From the NCBI GenBank assembly GCA_010909165.1, contig VJWM01000126.1, positions 372,001-436,000 on the forward strand: DNA of 64,000 nt, given 5' to 3'. This DNA comes from Anthoceros angustus (Eukaryota > Streptophyta > Anthocerotopsida > Anthocerotales > Anthocerotaceae). The notes under the pieces are model-generated. The model saw nothing but the letters and a program-made list of their open reading frames with translations. It made no database searches and was not told where the DNA came from. The position numbers and the translations under genes were made by a program. The stretch's first letter is position 1. Each line of letters starts with the position of its first letter. This document shows, in pieces, positions 22,436 to 33,280 of this stretch.

Positions 22436-22514
22436 TTGTTGTAGTATAGTGGTTTAAGTATGAACGCTAAGTTGGTCCATACTTGTTATTTGATTTATAT
22501 CAAGGTTTAATTCC
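22436..22514 (+). repeat. tRNA-Asp-like sequence, copy 1
   Basis: 79 bases starting ttgttgtagtatagtgg, very like the 5' half of plant tRNA-Asp, with a box A and, at the end, ggtttaattcc as a box B. The middle cannot form a normal anticodon arm. It is probably a tRNA-derived SINE head or a pseudo-tRNA. Confidence 0.6.
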
Positions 22515-24143
22515 CTGCAATGAGAATAATTTTGTTCCTACGGCGAACACGAATGCCGTTTGGTTTCTGAAGACCAAGACCAAATATCACTTTCAAACTG
22601 TCAACTTCAGAGAGATTTTGCTTAAAAAACTCAATGAACAATTTTGTCAAGAAGTCCTTCTCAAACCGGAATTTTTTTTCAGTCTCCGATGGCTGCAAGC
22701 AACTCTTAGCCTAAGCTAAACTAATGATACTTAATCGACACCTAACTTAGACTAAGTGTATTAGTCTAAGTATATTGCTTTAATACCCTTTATACCATGG
22801 CGCCTTCCAACAGAGAGATTGCACCTTTCCGCATCCCGGGCCGAGATGCGGATATAGGCGGTGGGTGTAGAGATAGGTGTCCTCCGATTGCCCTAGAGGA
22901 CGGAGGGCTTTCGCCACGCCCACTAGTGCCAACCACTCGGGAGGGCTTCGCATGTGGGCACGGATTGAGTTCTCCACTTTGCATGGGGCCAAGTTTTATG
23001 AACCCGGTTAGGAAAGTGTAGATAGAAGCTTGTCATGGCGATCCATTTTGTGAAGGGCCCCACCTTTTCTCTCGCTTCATCTAATGAACTACCTCGGTGT
23101 ATCAACGCACAAGGACTAACTCCTTGAATATGCCAAATATTAATATTTAATGATGCTAATTTCATAGAACTAAAATTCAATTGCACTTTGTTCAGTTGAA
23201 GCCTCACACGATCTTGTTTATCATATTTTAGCACTCACATCCAAGACAAAGGTCTATTTGCATGATGTCAAGATCCAGAAGGATTAACTCCATTAAGATG
23301 GAAACTAGAGCTAATATTAATTAACGCTAATTTTAAATGGAACTAATAGTCAATTGCACTTTGTTCAATTGAAGCTTTCATAATAGTAATCATATTGATA
23401 TTATCATATTCTAATACTCAGTTCAAAAACTAAAGCATATATGCATTATACCATAACCCAAAGAGATTAATTCATTCATTTGGGAAAATAGAACTACTAT
23501 TAAATAGAGCTAATATTTAACTGCATTTCATTCAATTGACGTTCTTGTATAGTCTTGTTAACAATTATCATATTTTAGTTGTTCCGACCTTATCATTGAT
23601 TGTGTGGCACACTAGTACACATATGATCAACGATAAATTTCGTAGATAAATTCCACGTACCAATGTACTTCGCACTTATAGTCTTATATAAATAAAGTTG
23701 TCATGTAAACATCCACATATCACTTGAGAATTAGATACTAAATATGTGAAGCACACAACGCACAAGACAAGGAGAGAAGTGGACCTTTATGCGGCTCAAA
23801 CAAAATCCTTCACCAAGAAAAATCGCAGTCTTAGGGCGGAGGGTTGAAGCAAGATTTCGATTTTGCCGCATCCAAAATTGTTCCTCATCGAGCTAAAAGA
23901 AATTAGCGGCCCCTATGTTGCACTCGATCAAGACTCAAAATCACGCACATGAAGGCAGCAGCAAAAAAAATGTTTTGGAGATGGTGAGACACGCTCCTAT
24001 GGTGACTTGCTCGTAGTTGAACAAAGCAAAGCAGAATAATAAAACAAAGTAGACAAAGCAACGCGCAAATAGTTCTCAATATGGCCCGAACGGCCGGGTT
24101 TGGCCAAGCAAGGCGTGTATACATGACGTAATATATAACAAAC

Positions 24144-24222
24144 TTGTTGTAGTATAGTGGTTTAAGTATGAACGCTAAGTTGGTCCATACTTGTTATTTG
24201 ATTTATATCAAGGTTTAATTCC
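24144..24222 (+). repeat. tRNA-Asp-like sequence, copy 2
   Basis: Same 79-base unit as at 22436, carried by the second 1.74 kb copy. Box A tagtatagtgg and box B ggtttaattcc are intact. Confidence 0.6.
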
Positions 24223-24713
24223 AATGAGAATAATTTTGTTCCTACGGCGAACACGAATGCCCTTTGGTTTCAAGACTAAGACCAAATATCACTTCAAACT
24301 GTAACTTGGAGAGATTTTGCTTAAAAAACTCAATGAACAATTTTGTCAAGAAGTCCTTCTCAAACCGGAATTTTTTTTCAGTCTCCGATGGCTGCAAGCA
24401 ACTCTTAGTGATACAAGCTAAAGAAGTGTCATGCGACGATTTCAGGTGTCATGCGACGATTCAAAGACTATTTAACGGGTGCAATACGAGAATTCAAGGA
24501 TGAACTATTGTTGTTGATTGTTTATTTGAGTTATAGATATTTCAAACTTTGGATTATAAAAAATGGATTAAGGAAAGAGCGCTAATGAAAAACTAAAATC
24601 AGAGAGTCACCGAGCTAGATTTTGATGAGAATCATAGCTCTTAGGCACAAAGTGCTACAATGTGATTGAATTAAAGAGTAAAGTACAAGCCTTTATATAG
24701 GCTAAGTGGTTGA

Positions 24714-24745
24714 GGTGGTTATAACAATATGTTGTTATAACCACC
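24714..24745. repeat. Perfect 14 bp inverted repeat
   Basis: Arms ggtggttataacaa and ttgttataaccacc flank a four-base loop (tatg). An identical hairpin is at 25744-25775 in the next duplicate. It lies about 20 bases downstream of a TATA-like box. Confidence 0.9.
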
Positions 24746-25197
24746 AAGTTGTTGTAACTAATATAACTACTAACTACCTACTAAATATGAAGTGAAGCAC
24801 ACAACGCACAAGACAAGGAGAGAAGTGGACCTGCGGCTCAAACAAAATCCTTCACCAAGAAAAATCGCGGTCTTAGGCGGAGGGTTGAAGCAAGATTTCG
24901 ATTTTGCTGCCGCATCCAAAATTGTTCCTCATCGAGCTAAAAGAAATTAGCGGCCCCTATGTTGCACTCGATCAAGACCAAAATCACGCACATGAAGGCC
25001 GCAGCAGCAAAAAATGTTTTGGAGATGGCTGAGACACGCTCCTATGGTGATTTGCTCGTAGTTGAACAAAGCAAAACAGAATAATAAAACACAGCTAGAC
25101 AAAGCACTGCGCCACACAAATAGTTCCTCAATATGGCCCGAACGGGCCAGGGTTTGGCCAAGCAAGGCGTGTACACATGACGTAATATATAACAAAC

Positions 25198-25276
25198 TTG
25201 TTGTAGTATAGTGGTTTAAGTATGAACGCTAAGTTGGTCCATACTTGTTATTTGATTTATATCAAGGTTTAATTCC
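25198..25276 (+). repeat. tRNA-Asp-like sequence, copy 3
   Basis: Third 79-base copy, carried by the 1.04 kb duplication. Both boxes match those of the other two copies, while flanking DNA differs by several indels. Confidence 0.6.
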
Positions 25277-25743
25277 CTGCAATGAGAATAATTTTGTTCC
25301 TACGGCGAACACGAATGCCGTTTGGTTTCTGAAGACCAAGACCAAATATCACTTTCAAACTGTCAACTTCAGAGAGATTTTGCTTAAAAAACTCAATGAA
25401 CTTGTCAAGAAGTCCTTCTCAAACCGAATTTTTTCGCCTCCGATGGCGCAAGCAACTCTTAGCCATACAAGCTAAAAGAAGTGTCATGCGACGATTCAAA
25501 GACTATTTAACTGCAATACGAGAATTCAAGGATGAACTATTGTTGTTGATTGTTTATTTGAGTTATAGATATTTCAAATTTGGATTATAAAAATGGATTA
25601 AGGAAAGAGCGCTAATGAAAAACTAAAATCAGAGAGTCACCGAGCTAGATTTTGATGAGAATCATAGCTCTTAGGCACAAAGTGCTACAATGTGATTGAA
25701 TTAAAGAGTAAAGTACAAGCCTTTATATAGGCTAAGTGGTTGA

Positions 25744-25775
25744 GGTGGTTATAACAATATGTTGTTATAACCACC
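25744..25775. repeat. Perfect 14 bp inverted repeat, second copy
   Basis: Same arms and loop as at 24714-24745. The hairpin is unchanged between the two copies. Confidence 0.9.
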
Positions 25776-26098
25776 AAGTTGTTGTAACTAATATAACTAC
25801 TAACTACCTAGAGCAACTAAATAGGTAACTACCTTATGCCCTAGATGATAAAATAATGTTTAAATAATGTGGCCCTAATGAATAGTGCCCTAAACTAGAT
25901 ATATTTCGTCACTCCCACTCACTATGAATGTAGGGGGTGAGTTCTAGCTTTAAAATGAGGTCTAAAACATTAATAGGCTCCCACTTAATTCAAAGTTATA
26001 AGTTTAAGAAGAAATAAGCTGATACTAAGAGCTGAAAAAGTAAATATACCAAACCTTTACATGGTTATTTCGTGGTGTGGTCATACGGGGCTGCTACA

Positions 26099-26174
26099 CG
26101 GAGCTTCATCAAAGCTCAGCTACATCCTATGCGAAACATTTGCGGAGCTTCATCAAAGCTCAGCTACATCCTAT
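26099..26174. repeat. 32 bp direct repeat pair
   Basis: 26099-26130 and 26143-26174 are identical, starting cggagcttcatcaaagctc, which itself holds the inverted pair gagctt/aagctc. They are separated by 12 bases. Confidence 0.92.
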
Positions 26175-26219
26175 ACCCGGATCGATCGGGATGGGGACTT
26201 GAGTGTCCCTTTTAAAAGA

Positions 26220-26720
26220 ATGATTGAAAATAACTGCGGATAAGCGGTTGCGGGTTTATCCGCCCCAACCACCCCAATGCGCCATTGGTGGCGATCGCCA
26301 TTGGTGGGCGTGTCGGGGCCGTGCGGCGGCCGCACTCCGCGGAGAAAACCCGTCACTTCGGGCGCATGTGTCTCAGTGTGCCGCGAAGATTCCTCTGAGC
26401 TCCTCTTTGTGCTGGTCGGCTCATCGTTGCATCGCGCGAGACCCCTCCCTCCCTCCGCTCGCTCGGTGAACTGAGTTCAGCTCTCCCGCTTCGGGTGGTG
26501 AAGATGTAATTTCGGTGGCCTTGCAGCGTTCTGTCGCGGATCAGCGAGGCCTCGGCCGCTTTCGGCCCGGTGGATGTTGTGGATCCGTGATGCGCGTGCC
26601 CGAGGCGACCCCCTGCGACAAACAAGGCCAGGTCGCAACATCTTGAGCAGCATTTCCATATCTGATGCTGATTTTACAGAGGATTTCCTTGCAATATGTG
26701 CCGATGCGGCGAATGGCAAT
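26220..26720. other. GC-rich stretch bordering the truncated copia
   Basis: From about 26240 to 26640 the composition jumps to GC-rich, unlike both neighbours. Open frames on both strands have no recognisable domain. It may be a foreign insertion or the remains of a gene. Confidence 0.35.
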
Positions 26721-26721
26721 C

Positions 26722-28754
26722 CTAGTGAAGACCAACAAAATGCTGAAAATGCTGAAGATGAGGATGTAATTGCAATCGAAGGTCATATGCTAGGATCCGA
26801 AGTGGTAATCCAATAAGTCGATGCTGAAAATAAAAGTGGTAATATTGAATAAATCCATGTCTTGCCAATCCATGTCTTTCAGCCTCGCTTTTATGTCTTA
26901 ACACATAAACAATACAATAGCGGGTCCATTCATCTATGAATGTAATAAGATAAACAGCTCCTCCAAATGAGCTGGTGGACATAGGGCCACAAATGTCACT
27001 ATGAATAGTATCCAAAAGGGCAGAGGCCCTTGTTGAGTGGAGATCCGTATATGGCTTGAAAAAGGCTTTACTAACGACGGTGTCAGAAGGTGACTAGAAG
27101 GAGATAGGTAAGTGGATCTCGAAAACTATCACCCTTTGTTAGAGATGCTAAACGCTGAAAATTAACATGGGCTAGACGACAATGCCAAAGTTGCATTGAC
27201 GCTGGCCTCTGAGTGGCATTGACAAATTGAGTGGGTTGTGGTTGCACTATTGACATCTAACAAGTACAAATCATGAAAAAGGGGTGCCTATGAAAAGGTC
27301 CTGACTTGATGGAACATGCATTAGAGTGCAACCAGATTGATCAAAGCAGACTCGGCAAGAGTGTTCTTGTGACAACTTAATCACTGACATCAAATTTTTG
27401 GTCATAGATGGGACAAATAAAACACCAGAAAGTATAAGTGAAGACTCGTTTTGGAGTTGTATGGGCACTGAGCCCAAGCCTTTGATGGAAAGCCCATTGT
27501 CATCACCCAAAAGCACAAACTGATTGGCATCATATGTGGGTGAGAAAGTTTTAAATGAGTGTCTGTCTAAACAAATATGACTAGTGGCTCCAGAATCTAA
27601 AAACCAAGTTTCTACTTGAGAATGGACAGATGAAAGACAAACAGCTAAAATTGTGGGTGACTTAGCTTTTGTTGTTGTGACATTTGATTCAGGGAGGCTT
27701 GTATCTCGTCGAGGCTCACCAGCCTTTTTCTTCTGGCAATCCTTCTCAATATGGCCGGGTATCTTGCACCAATAACAAGTGACAACTTTTCTTTGGTGTT
27801 ACTGTGCATTATTTGTGGAACGCTGAAAATTTTGGTTGGGGAAGCCACGTCCCCTGCCACGTCCTCGAAAGCCCCCTCTGCCTCGAGAAGTGAACAAAAT
27901 TCTTGAGTTAGATTGACCACTTGAACTAGCCTTCATTTTGTTGAGTCCAAGGGTTCGCTCCTCTGCTAGAAGAGCTCCAAACACCTCCTGAAGTGTAATA
28001 GCTGGAGTTGCACCTGCAACTGTTGTTTGACTAGCCGTCCTTACAATGGCGCTTTGTGCGCTTACAAAAGATTGATATGCTTTAGGAAGAGTAGCAAGTA
28101 GGCTGACAGCAGCCTGAACTTCACTTAAATCTGTTCCACAATATGCAAGGTTAGCACGACCAAGTGCGAAACCTGTTGATATAAGACTCCACAGTCTCAT
28201 TGTCTTTTATACGAAGACTAAAAAATTCCTTGAAGGTTTGTACTAGGGAGGTTGAGCTCCTGTCCTTATAAATCATCTTAAAGTTATTCCACACATTACT
28301 TGAAGTGGCAGCACCCAAGGTATGTGTCATCATATTCGATCTAGGCGAAATAATAATAGTTCTTGCCGATCCTTCCGTGTCATTCCAAAATGAGATCGGC
28401 GGCTCGAGCGGGAGTGTTCGGACCGTCTACAACCCCCATCAATTCATTTTCTTCTAAAATTTGTGACACCCGCATTGCCCATATAGTGCAATCTGTCTCA
28501 TTAAATCTATCTCTATCCTTGAATTTTATCCTAAGAGGAGTGAGAAGAGCGGGAGGCAAAGAAGAAGATCCCGACATGTTTAATCTAGATTGTATAGCTT
28601 GTGGAGAAAAATCCCATATAGAATACTCTACAGGAGTTTCTATCTCTAAAGTGTCAAATAAATTGCCAAACAATGTATTGAATGCTTCACTGTCATCACT
28701 GTCATCACTATCATCATTAAGATCAAAATACATAAAAAGAATGATTAGTACCAA
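26722..28754 (-). mobile_element. Truncated second copia element (gag to early integrase)
   Basis: Minus-strand order is gag (28380-28754, with DRDRFNETDCTIWAMRVSQI and ILEENELMGVV, a UBN2/DUF-type gag), more gag (27799-28333), a zinc knuckle near 27770 (CYWCKIPGHIEKDC), a protease-like segment near 27600 (WFLDSGATSHIC) and the pre-integrase region (27271-27516). The start of integrase (26722-27015, HSDICGPM and YLITFIDEWTRYC) comes last. Reverse transcriptase and RNase H are missing: coding similarity stops at about 26820 and unrelated GC-rich DNA follows. It belongs to a different copia lineage from the 16.6 kb element. No LTR or target duplication was found. Confidence 0.88.
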
Positions 28755-28831
28755 AGCATATTACAACTAATGAGGATGTAAAGGATCTAAGCTAGTGTAT
28801 ATAAATTAACTAAAAACAATAGTGAAATAAG

Positions 28832-29215
28832 ACGCTGCCTTGGTATAGTGGTTAGTAACTGTGTCTACCACCCAAGCCACCCGGGTTTGACTCCCATCTG
28901 GTGATGTGCTACATTAAATTGCACACGCTCCTTATCACGTCCTACCAGCGTATGAAGTTGTCTCACCCTAATTGTCTCCTTATCCGTCTGGCTACGAACT
29001 CGGTGAAAGAAGTGCTGGGTTGATTACTGGTCTTATCAAATTTGGTACATGTGCGAGCTTTAGTTGCAAGTTGTCTCACCCTAATTGTCTCCTTATCCGT
29101 CTGGCTACGAACTCGGTGAAAGAAGCGCTGGGTTGATTATTGGTCTTATCAAATTTGGTACATGTGCGGGCTTTAGTTGCAAGCTGGGTAGCTGCATTCT
29201 GATGCACCCCTTTCT
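28832..29215 (+). mobile_element. tRNA-derived SINE-like element
   Basis: The head at 28832-28905 contains a box A (tggtatagtggtta) and a box B (gggtttgactccc) spaced as in a tRNA. A body without coding capacity follows, including a 113-base tandem duplication. Layout and head resemble plant Au-type SINEs. I cannot fix the 3' end or a target duplication. Confidence 0.5.
28957..29182 (+). repeat. 113 bp tandem duplication in the SINE-like body
   Basis: Units at 28957-29069 and 29070-29182 start gttgtctcaccctaattgtc and end in tagttgcaa. They differ at only a few positions. Confidence 0.93.
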
Positions 29216-31382
29216 CCTTGTGCTTATCATCTAGCTGGAGATATAAGTGAGGAGCTCTTGCCAGCAGCCTATCTCTATATCACTAGGGATCGCAAGGTTA
29301 TGTATTACAAGTCTTTTTTGCAATGGATTTTAGGAAGCCTGAGCAGTGTTATCAGGCCGTGTTGAATTTTGGATTTGAGTGACTCATGAGAGTGAAGGGC
29401 TGTCTGCACTTTGCGCTAGAGGGAGAACACGATCTCCCCATTCGTTTTCATCACCACACCCAAAGGGAAGTCATTTTCATCAGATAAATCTGACCTTATT
29501 TGGTTACGTTGAGCGCTTACCTCACTTACGTTGAGCGCTTGCCTTATTCTCTCTAATGATAGGGTTCAAAGGTGAAGAGTTTGCACCGGAAGGAACGAAG
29601 CAAACGTATTAGAAAGTCTTGGTTATTGTCAAAATATTACCCTAAGGCTTCCTAACCGTTTTAGCGCGGAACCATGGACGGTGAGGGGGCGACGGGTCTG
29701 CCTGAGGAGACGGGAAGCCCTGGGGCGACGAGCGGGACGAGGGCCAGGGCCGGCACTGAGGAGATGGGCCCGGCGGGGTCGCCAGAAGGCGCTGGGGAAA
29801 CGGGTGGTGCAGGCGATTGCCTCCCTTTTCTCCTTGGCCCTTGAGCTGTGGCCAATTTTTGTGAATTGTTTTGTCAGCAATTATGTGGCAGATGGGGTTC
29901 CTGCCAGTGTGGCTGATCTGGGATTGAGTAAGGCTTCAACCCTTACAAGGCAAGCCCTGGTACTGGACTGTGGGAGAAGCGCAACCGAGGCAAGCTGTTC
30001 GAAGACATCCCGGATTTAGGCTGTAAAACGGCTGAAGCAGACCGTATAGCAGCCGGGAGCAGTGTGTGCCGCGTTGTTCCTGGCCATGCCCTGCACGAAG
30101 GGTGGCTGCATCTGCAGAAAGCTCAGGAAAGGGCTCATGCTCTTGAGCTTTGGCCAATTTTGTGACTTCGTTTTGTCGTCAACTATGTTGCAGAGTTGGA
30201 CTCTTGCCAGTGTGGCTGATTCGAAATCGTGTAATGCTCAGCCCTTACCTGGTAATGCACTCGGGCAGGTTATTCTTGGCCATCGGCCCTCCGTTAACTC
30301 TCATTTGCTTTGAGGAAAGCTGTAGGCTTGAATATGTCTCAAATTTAGTCCATGCATATTACATGTGGCACGCCTAAAGTCCATGTTATCGTTGTACAAG
30401 CACGTCAATCCTCCCAGGTACTTTCTCTCAAGCTACCCGAAGAACGGTGGCGAGAGCTATGCACTTGGTATTCGGTTAGAGCCATCCCGGAGTCGGTCAG
30501 ATTTGTCTGTAGCGACAGAGCCGTAGTTGGTGAAGGCAGCAGGACGGCAGATAACATATGATGCAGTGAGCTTGCCCTTGTGGCTAGGCTGCAATAGCAG
30601 GTCGGAGATGGGCTGCCGCGCAGCATATTCGCAGCAAAAGCATGGCTTTCTCCTGTCCGTTAACCCACATCAGAGCGGTAAGTTTATTATGTCCTCGCAG
30701 CTAAGTATCCAGAAGGCATCAGAATCTCAGGTTTCTCCTCTGACAGTGCACACAAGTACCTCCACACCGAAGTGAGGCAGTGGGGCCTGAAATGTGCAAA
30801 AGGAAAGGAGCGAACTCGTTCACTTTTGACCTCTCTGACGGCTTCTAGACTCTGCGTGGCTTTCACATACGACAGCCTACACCAGCGATAGCATAAAGGG
30901 TGGACAGGTCGTTGGCGGGCCTAGTTGCCAAGCAGCCGGAAGAAGAAGCTTGTGGTGACACCTTCTGCCAGATGGGAGACGGGAATTATCTGGAAAAACA
31001 AACGTCGACAGATCCAGATCCAAATCCAAGCCTACGGTATGGAACATCACCTTCCCAAATCACCCAGCACACTGAACATGCGAGTCCCCGCATTGCCGGG
31101 GAACATGAGCACTGTGGCATTGTGGTGGAAAAATATAGCCATAACAACACCGAGCCGGGTAGGAACCCCATCACGATTCACCACCCGCCTCCGTTATTAC
31201 CGTTACGAGAAACATGCCGAAGCGGTAAGAATCGGCTAAGAAACTGCTATAAAAACCCAGCTCCGTTCCCTCAGTCCCTGCAGCAAGGTAACAATCGGTA
31301 AGAATAGATTACCCTAAAAGCACGCTGCCGGAGATAGGTGCGACAGTCCCCGCCTGGAGAGTAGATAAAGCAGAGCGGAGAC
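29183..31382. other. Intergenic region, gene remnant possible
   Basis: There is no recognisable protein domain. A GC-rich open frame at 29661-29855 (-) is proline rich and has no family match. 30900-31300 is probably the promoter and leader of the gene starting at 31383. Confidence 0.4.
29841..30262. repeat. Diverged direct repeat, offset 302 bp
   Basis: 29841-29960 and 30143-30262 share ttgagct-tggccaatttt and gccagtgtggctgat segments with many substitutions. It is an old local duplication. Confidence 0.75.
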
Positions 31383-31971
31383 ATGGGCAAGAAGAGGAAG
31401 CGCAGCAGCAGCAGGAAGGCCCAGGCTCTGGCCGGTCGCCATGGGGACGCAGATCACGAGTCCGCTATGGAGATCTCCGTTGAAGGCCCTACTGTTGCCC
31501 CCGCACCTGCCATGGACGGTAAGTTTAGTGCTGGCCCTGGGACTGTGGCCGGCCGAAGCCTGGATCCGCACTGATCTGTCTGCTGGCTAGTCACTTGTAG
31601 CCCCCTGGGCAGTGGACGTGCGGAGCTCGTGTTGCCTGACTCTTGTTGGTGGCGGGTATTTTCAGCTATGGACACTTCGGAGAGTGTTGTTGTTGGGAGC
31701 ATTGGTACAGACAAGCCTGTGATTGGGAAGTCGAAAAACGGGTAGGTGTGGGGTACTTGGGGTGCTTGAGATTGGGTCAGTGTTTGGAGCTGATGTTGGT
31801 GTTGTTGGGTGCAGGGGGATTAGGAAGGTAGCTACGAAGCGCAGGGTGGTTAAGATACGGAAGCAGAAGGCTCTGGAGAAGGCGCTGGCTTCTATGGAGA
31901 AGAGGAGTGAGAAGAAGCAAAAGCTTGATCAGAAGAGTCTGAGGATCCAGGATCTGAAGCATCTGTATTGA
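31383..31971 (+). CDS. Small basic nuclear-type protein, function unknown
   Basis: Three exons with clean borders: 31383-31518, 31666-31741 and 31815-31971, together 369 bases and 122 residues. The start MGKKRKRSSSRK and the C-terminal half, with KRRVVKIRKQK and EKRSEKKQKLDQK, are strongly basic and look like nuclear or nucleolar targeting. The protein ends RIQDLKHLY, and the C-terminal basic helix is likely the conserved part. I do not recognise a named family, though small ribosome-biogenesis factors have similar composition. Its stop is only 72 bases from the next start codon on the same strand, so the two transcripts must almost abut or overlap. Exon structure is well supported and function is not. 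Confidence 0.75.
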
Positions 31972-32043
31972 AGGGTCTGGGAGTGTGGTTGGCGGGAGAG
32001 CGGGAGCTGGGAGCTGGAAGCTGGAAGCTGGTGTTGGGTTAGA

Positions 32044-33021
32044 ATGGGGAGGCAGATGTGGGTGGTAGCTGTGTTGTTGTCGGCGCTGGTGGCCGTGTTC
32101 GCTGCTGGGTCGCCGCTGCCGTTTGTTGTTCTTCATGGGGTCCTGGATGCCTGCAAAAACGATGGGGTTTGTCAGTTCACTCAGTTCCTCACGGCAATGA
32201 CTGGGGCCAAGGGCTACTGTATCGAAGTAGGAAATGGCGTCAGCGATTCCTTCTTCATGCGGATCGACAAGCAGGTCGATATAGTATGCAAACAGGTGAA
32301 AGCCATTCCGGATCTGGAGAACGGGTTCAATCTGGTGGGCTTGTCCCAGGGAGGGCTCATTGGAAGGGCCATGATTGAGCTCTGTGATGGAGCCCCTCCT
32401 GTGCACAACCTCATCACGCTTGCTGCACCTCATGCTGGCACTGCCTCCGTGCCCATCTGTACACTGACGGCCGTTTGCATGGCTGTAGATGCCCTCATCA
32501 AGTACGGGGTTTATTCAACCTATGTGCAGAATCATCTAGGTCCCGCAGGCTATGTGAAAATTCCCAATGACCTGGAGGACTATTACAAGGGTTGTCTGTT
32601 CCTGCCTAAGGTGAACAACGAGCTTCCCGGAAGCCGCAATGCAACTTATAAAGCTCGGTTCTCAAAGCTCCACCACCTGGTTCTCATCAAATTCGAACGT
32701 GACAAGGTGGTCATTCCTAAGGAAACTGCTTGGTTTGGCTACTTCCCTCCGAATGACTTCAAAACTGTTCTGCCGCCTCAGGAGACCGACTTGTACAAGG
32801 AAGATTGGATTGGGTTGAGGTGCCTCGATGAAGCTGGCAATGTCACCTTCCTGTCGCTGTGTGGTAACCACATGCAGATTTCCGAGTTCGAAGCCTTCAA
32901 TTACGTGGTTCCCTTCTTGAAGCATCATCCTTCCCCAGAAGTCTCTGGCCCTGTTATTACCGAGTGTGGGTACCCTAGGGCTGAAAGTCGAGTGTTTGAT
33001 CTGAATGTTGCCGCTTACTGA
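32044..33021 (+). CDS. Palmitoyl-protein thioesterase (PPT1-like)
   Basis: Intronless, 325 residues. It removes S-linked palmitate from proteins, normally in the vacuole/lysosome after secretion-pathway entry. A signal peptide is visible (residues 1-21, hydrophobic VVAVLLSALVAVFA). The alpha/beta-hydrolase fold shows VVLHGV at 28-33, the nucleophile elbow GLSQGG with Ser101, an Asp at about 220 (ERDKVV) and His276 (GNHMQIS), which would form the triad. The segment FNLVGLSQGGLIGRAMIE and the APHAG motif are typical. Length matches plant palmitoyl-protein thioesterase family proteins. HGVLDAC stands where many members have HG-GD, a small departure in the oxyanion loop. The gene starts 72 bases after the preceding stop and converges on the UBE3D-like gene (stop codons 260 bases apart). 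Confidence 0.93.
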   Translation: MGRQMWVVAVLLSALVAVFAAGSPLPFVVLHGVLDACKNDGVCQFTQFLTAMTGAKGYCIEVGNGVSDSFFMRIDKQVDIVCKQVKAIPDLENGFNLVGLSQGGLIGRAMIELCDGAPPVHNLITLAAPHAGTASVPICTLTAVCMAVDALIKYGVYSTYVQNHLGPAGYVKIPNDLEDYYKGCLFLPKVNNELPGSRNATYKARFSKLHHLVLIKFERDKVVIPKETAWFGYFPPNDFKTVLPPQETDLYKEDWIGLRCLDEAGNVTFLSLCGNHMQISEFEAFNYVVPFLKHHPSPEVSGPVITECGYPRAESRVFDLNVAAY

Positions 33022-33280
33022 AATTCGGATAGAATTGTGCTGAAGCCTGAAGCAGTGCTGCTCTAGTCGAATGGTGTAGGTCATAGCCCGCGCAGAATAG
33101 CAAGTTTGCAAAGCCATCCATGTGCTCTCTGTCAGTATATGATGGGTCTCAACGTGCTGATCGTGGGATTGATTCTTCGTGCGTTCTTGCACCTCATGTT
33201 TAGCTTTATATCCAGCTGTGTACTGATCTGTGCCTCGAAATATGGTAGCTCAATTTAGACACCTTGGAAGACGGGTCTGG

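Larger units (their letters stand above)
20968..24412. repeat. 1.74 kb tandem duplication spanning an LTR-flank junction
   Basis: Copy 1 is about 20968-22707 and copy 2 about 22708-24412, an offset of 1740 bases. Both begin with the last roughly 85 bases of the copia LTR and continue across the former insertion border into flanking DNA. The join at 22706 shows ttagc microhomology. The duplication must therefore be younger than the copia insertion. No coding region is recognisable inside; the frame at 22507-22698 (-) has no known family. Confidence 0.9.
23737..25810. repeat. 1.04 kb tandem duplication
   Basis: Copy 1 is 23737-24779 and copy 2 is 24780-25810, offset 1043. The unit joins the distal part of the 1.74 kb repeat to a 360-base module (24413-24779 and 25463-25810) that holds a cctttatatagg TATA-like box and a perfect hairpin. 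It overlaps copy 2 of the larger duplication, so this event is the later one. Confidence 0.9.
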
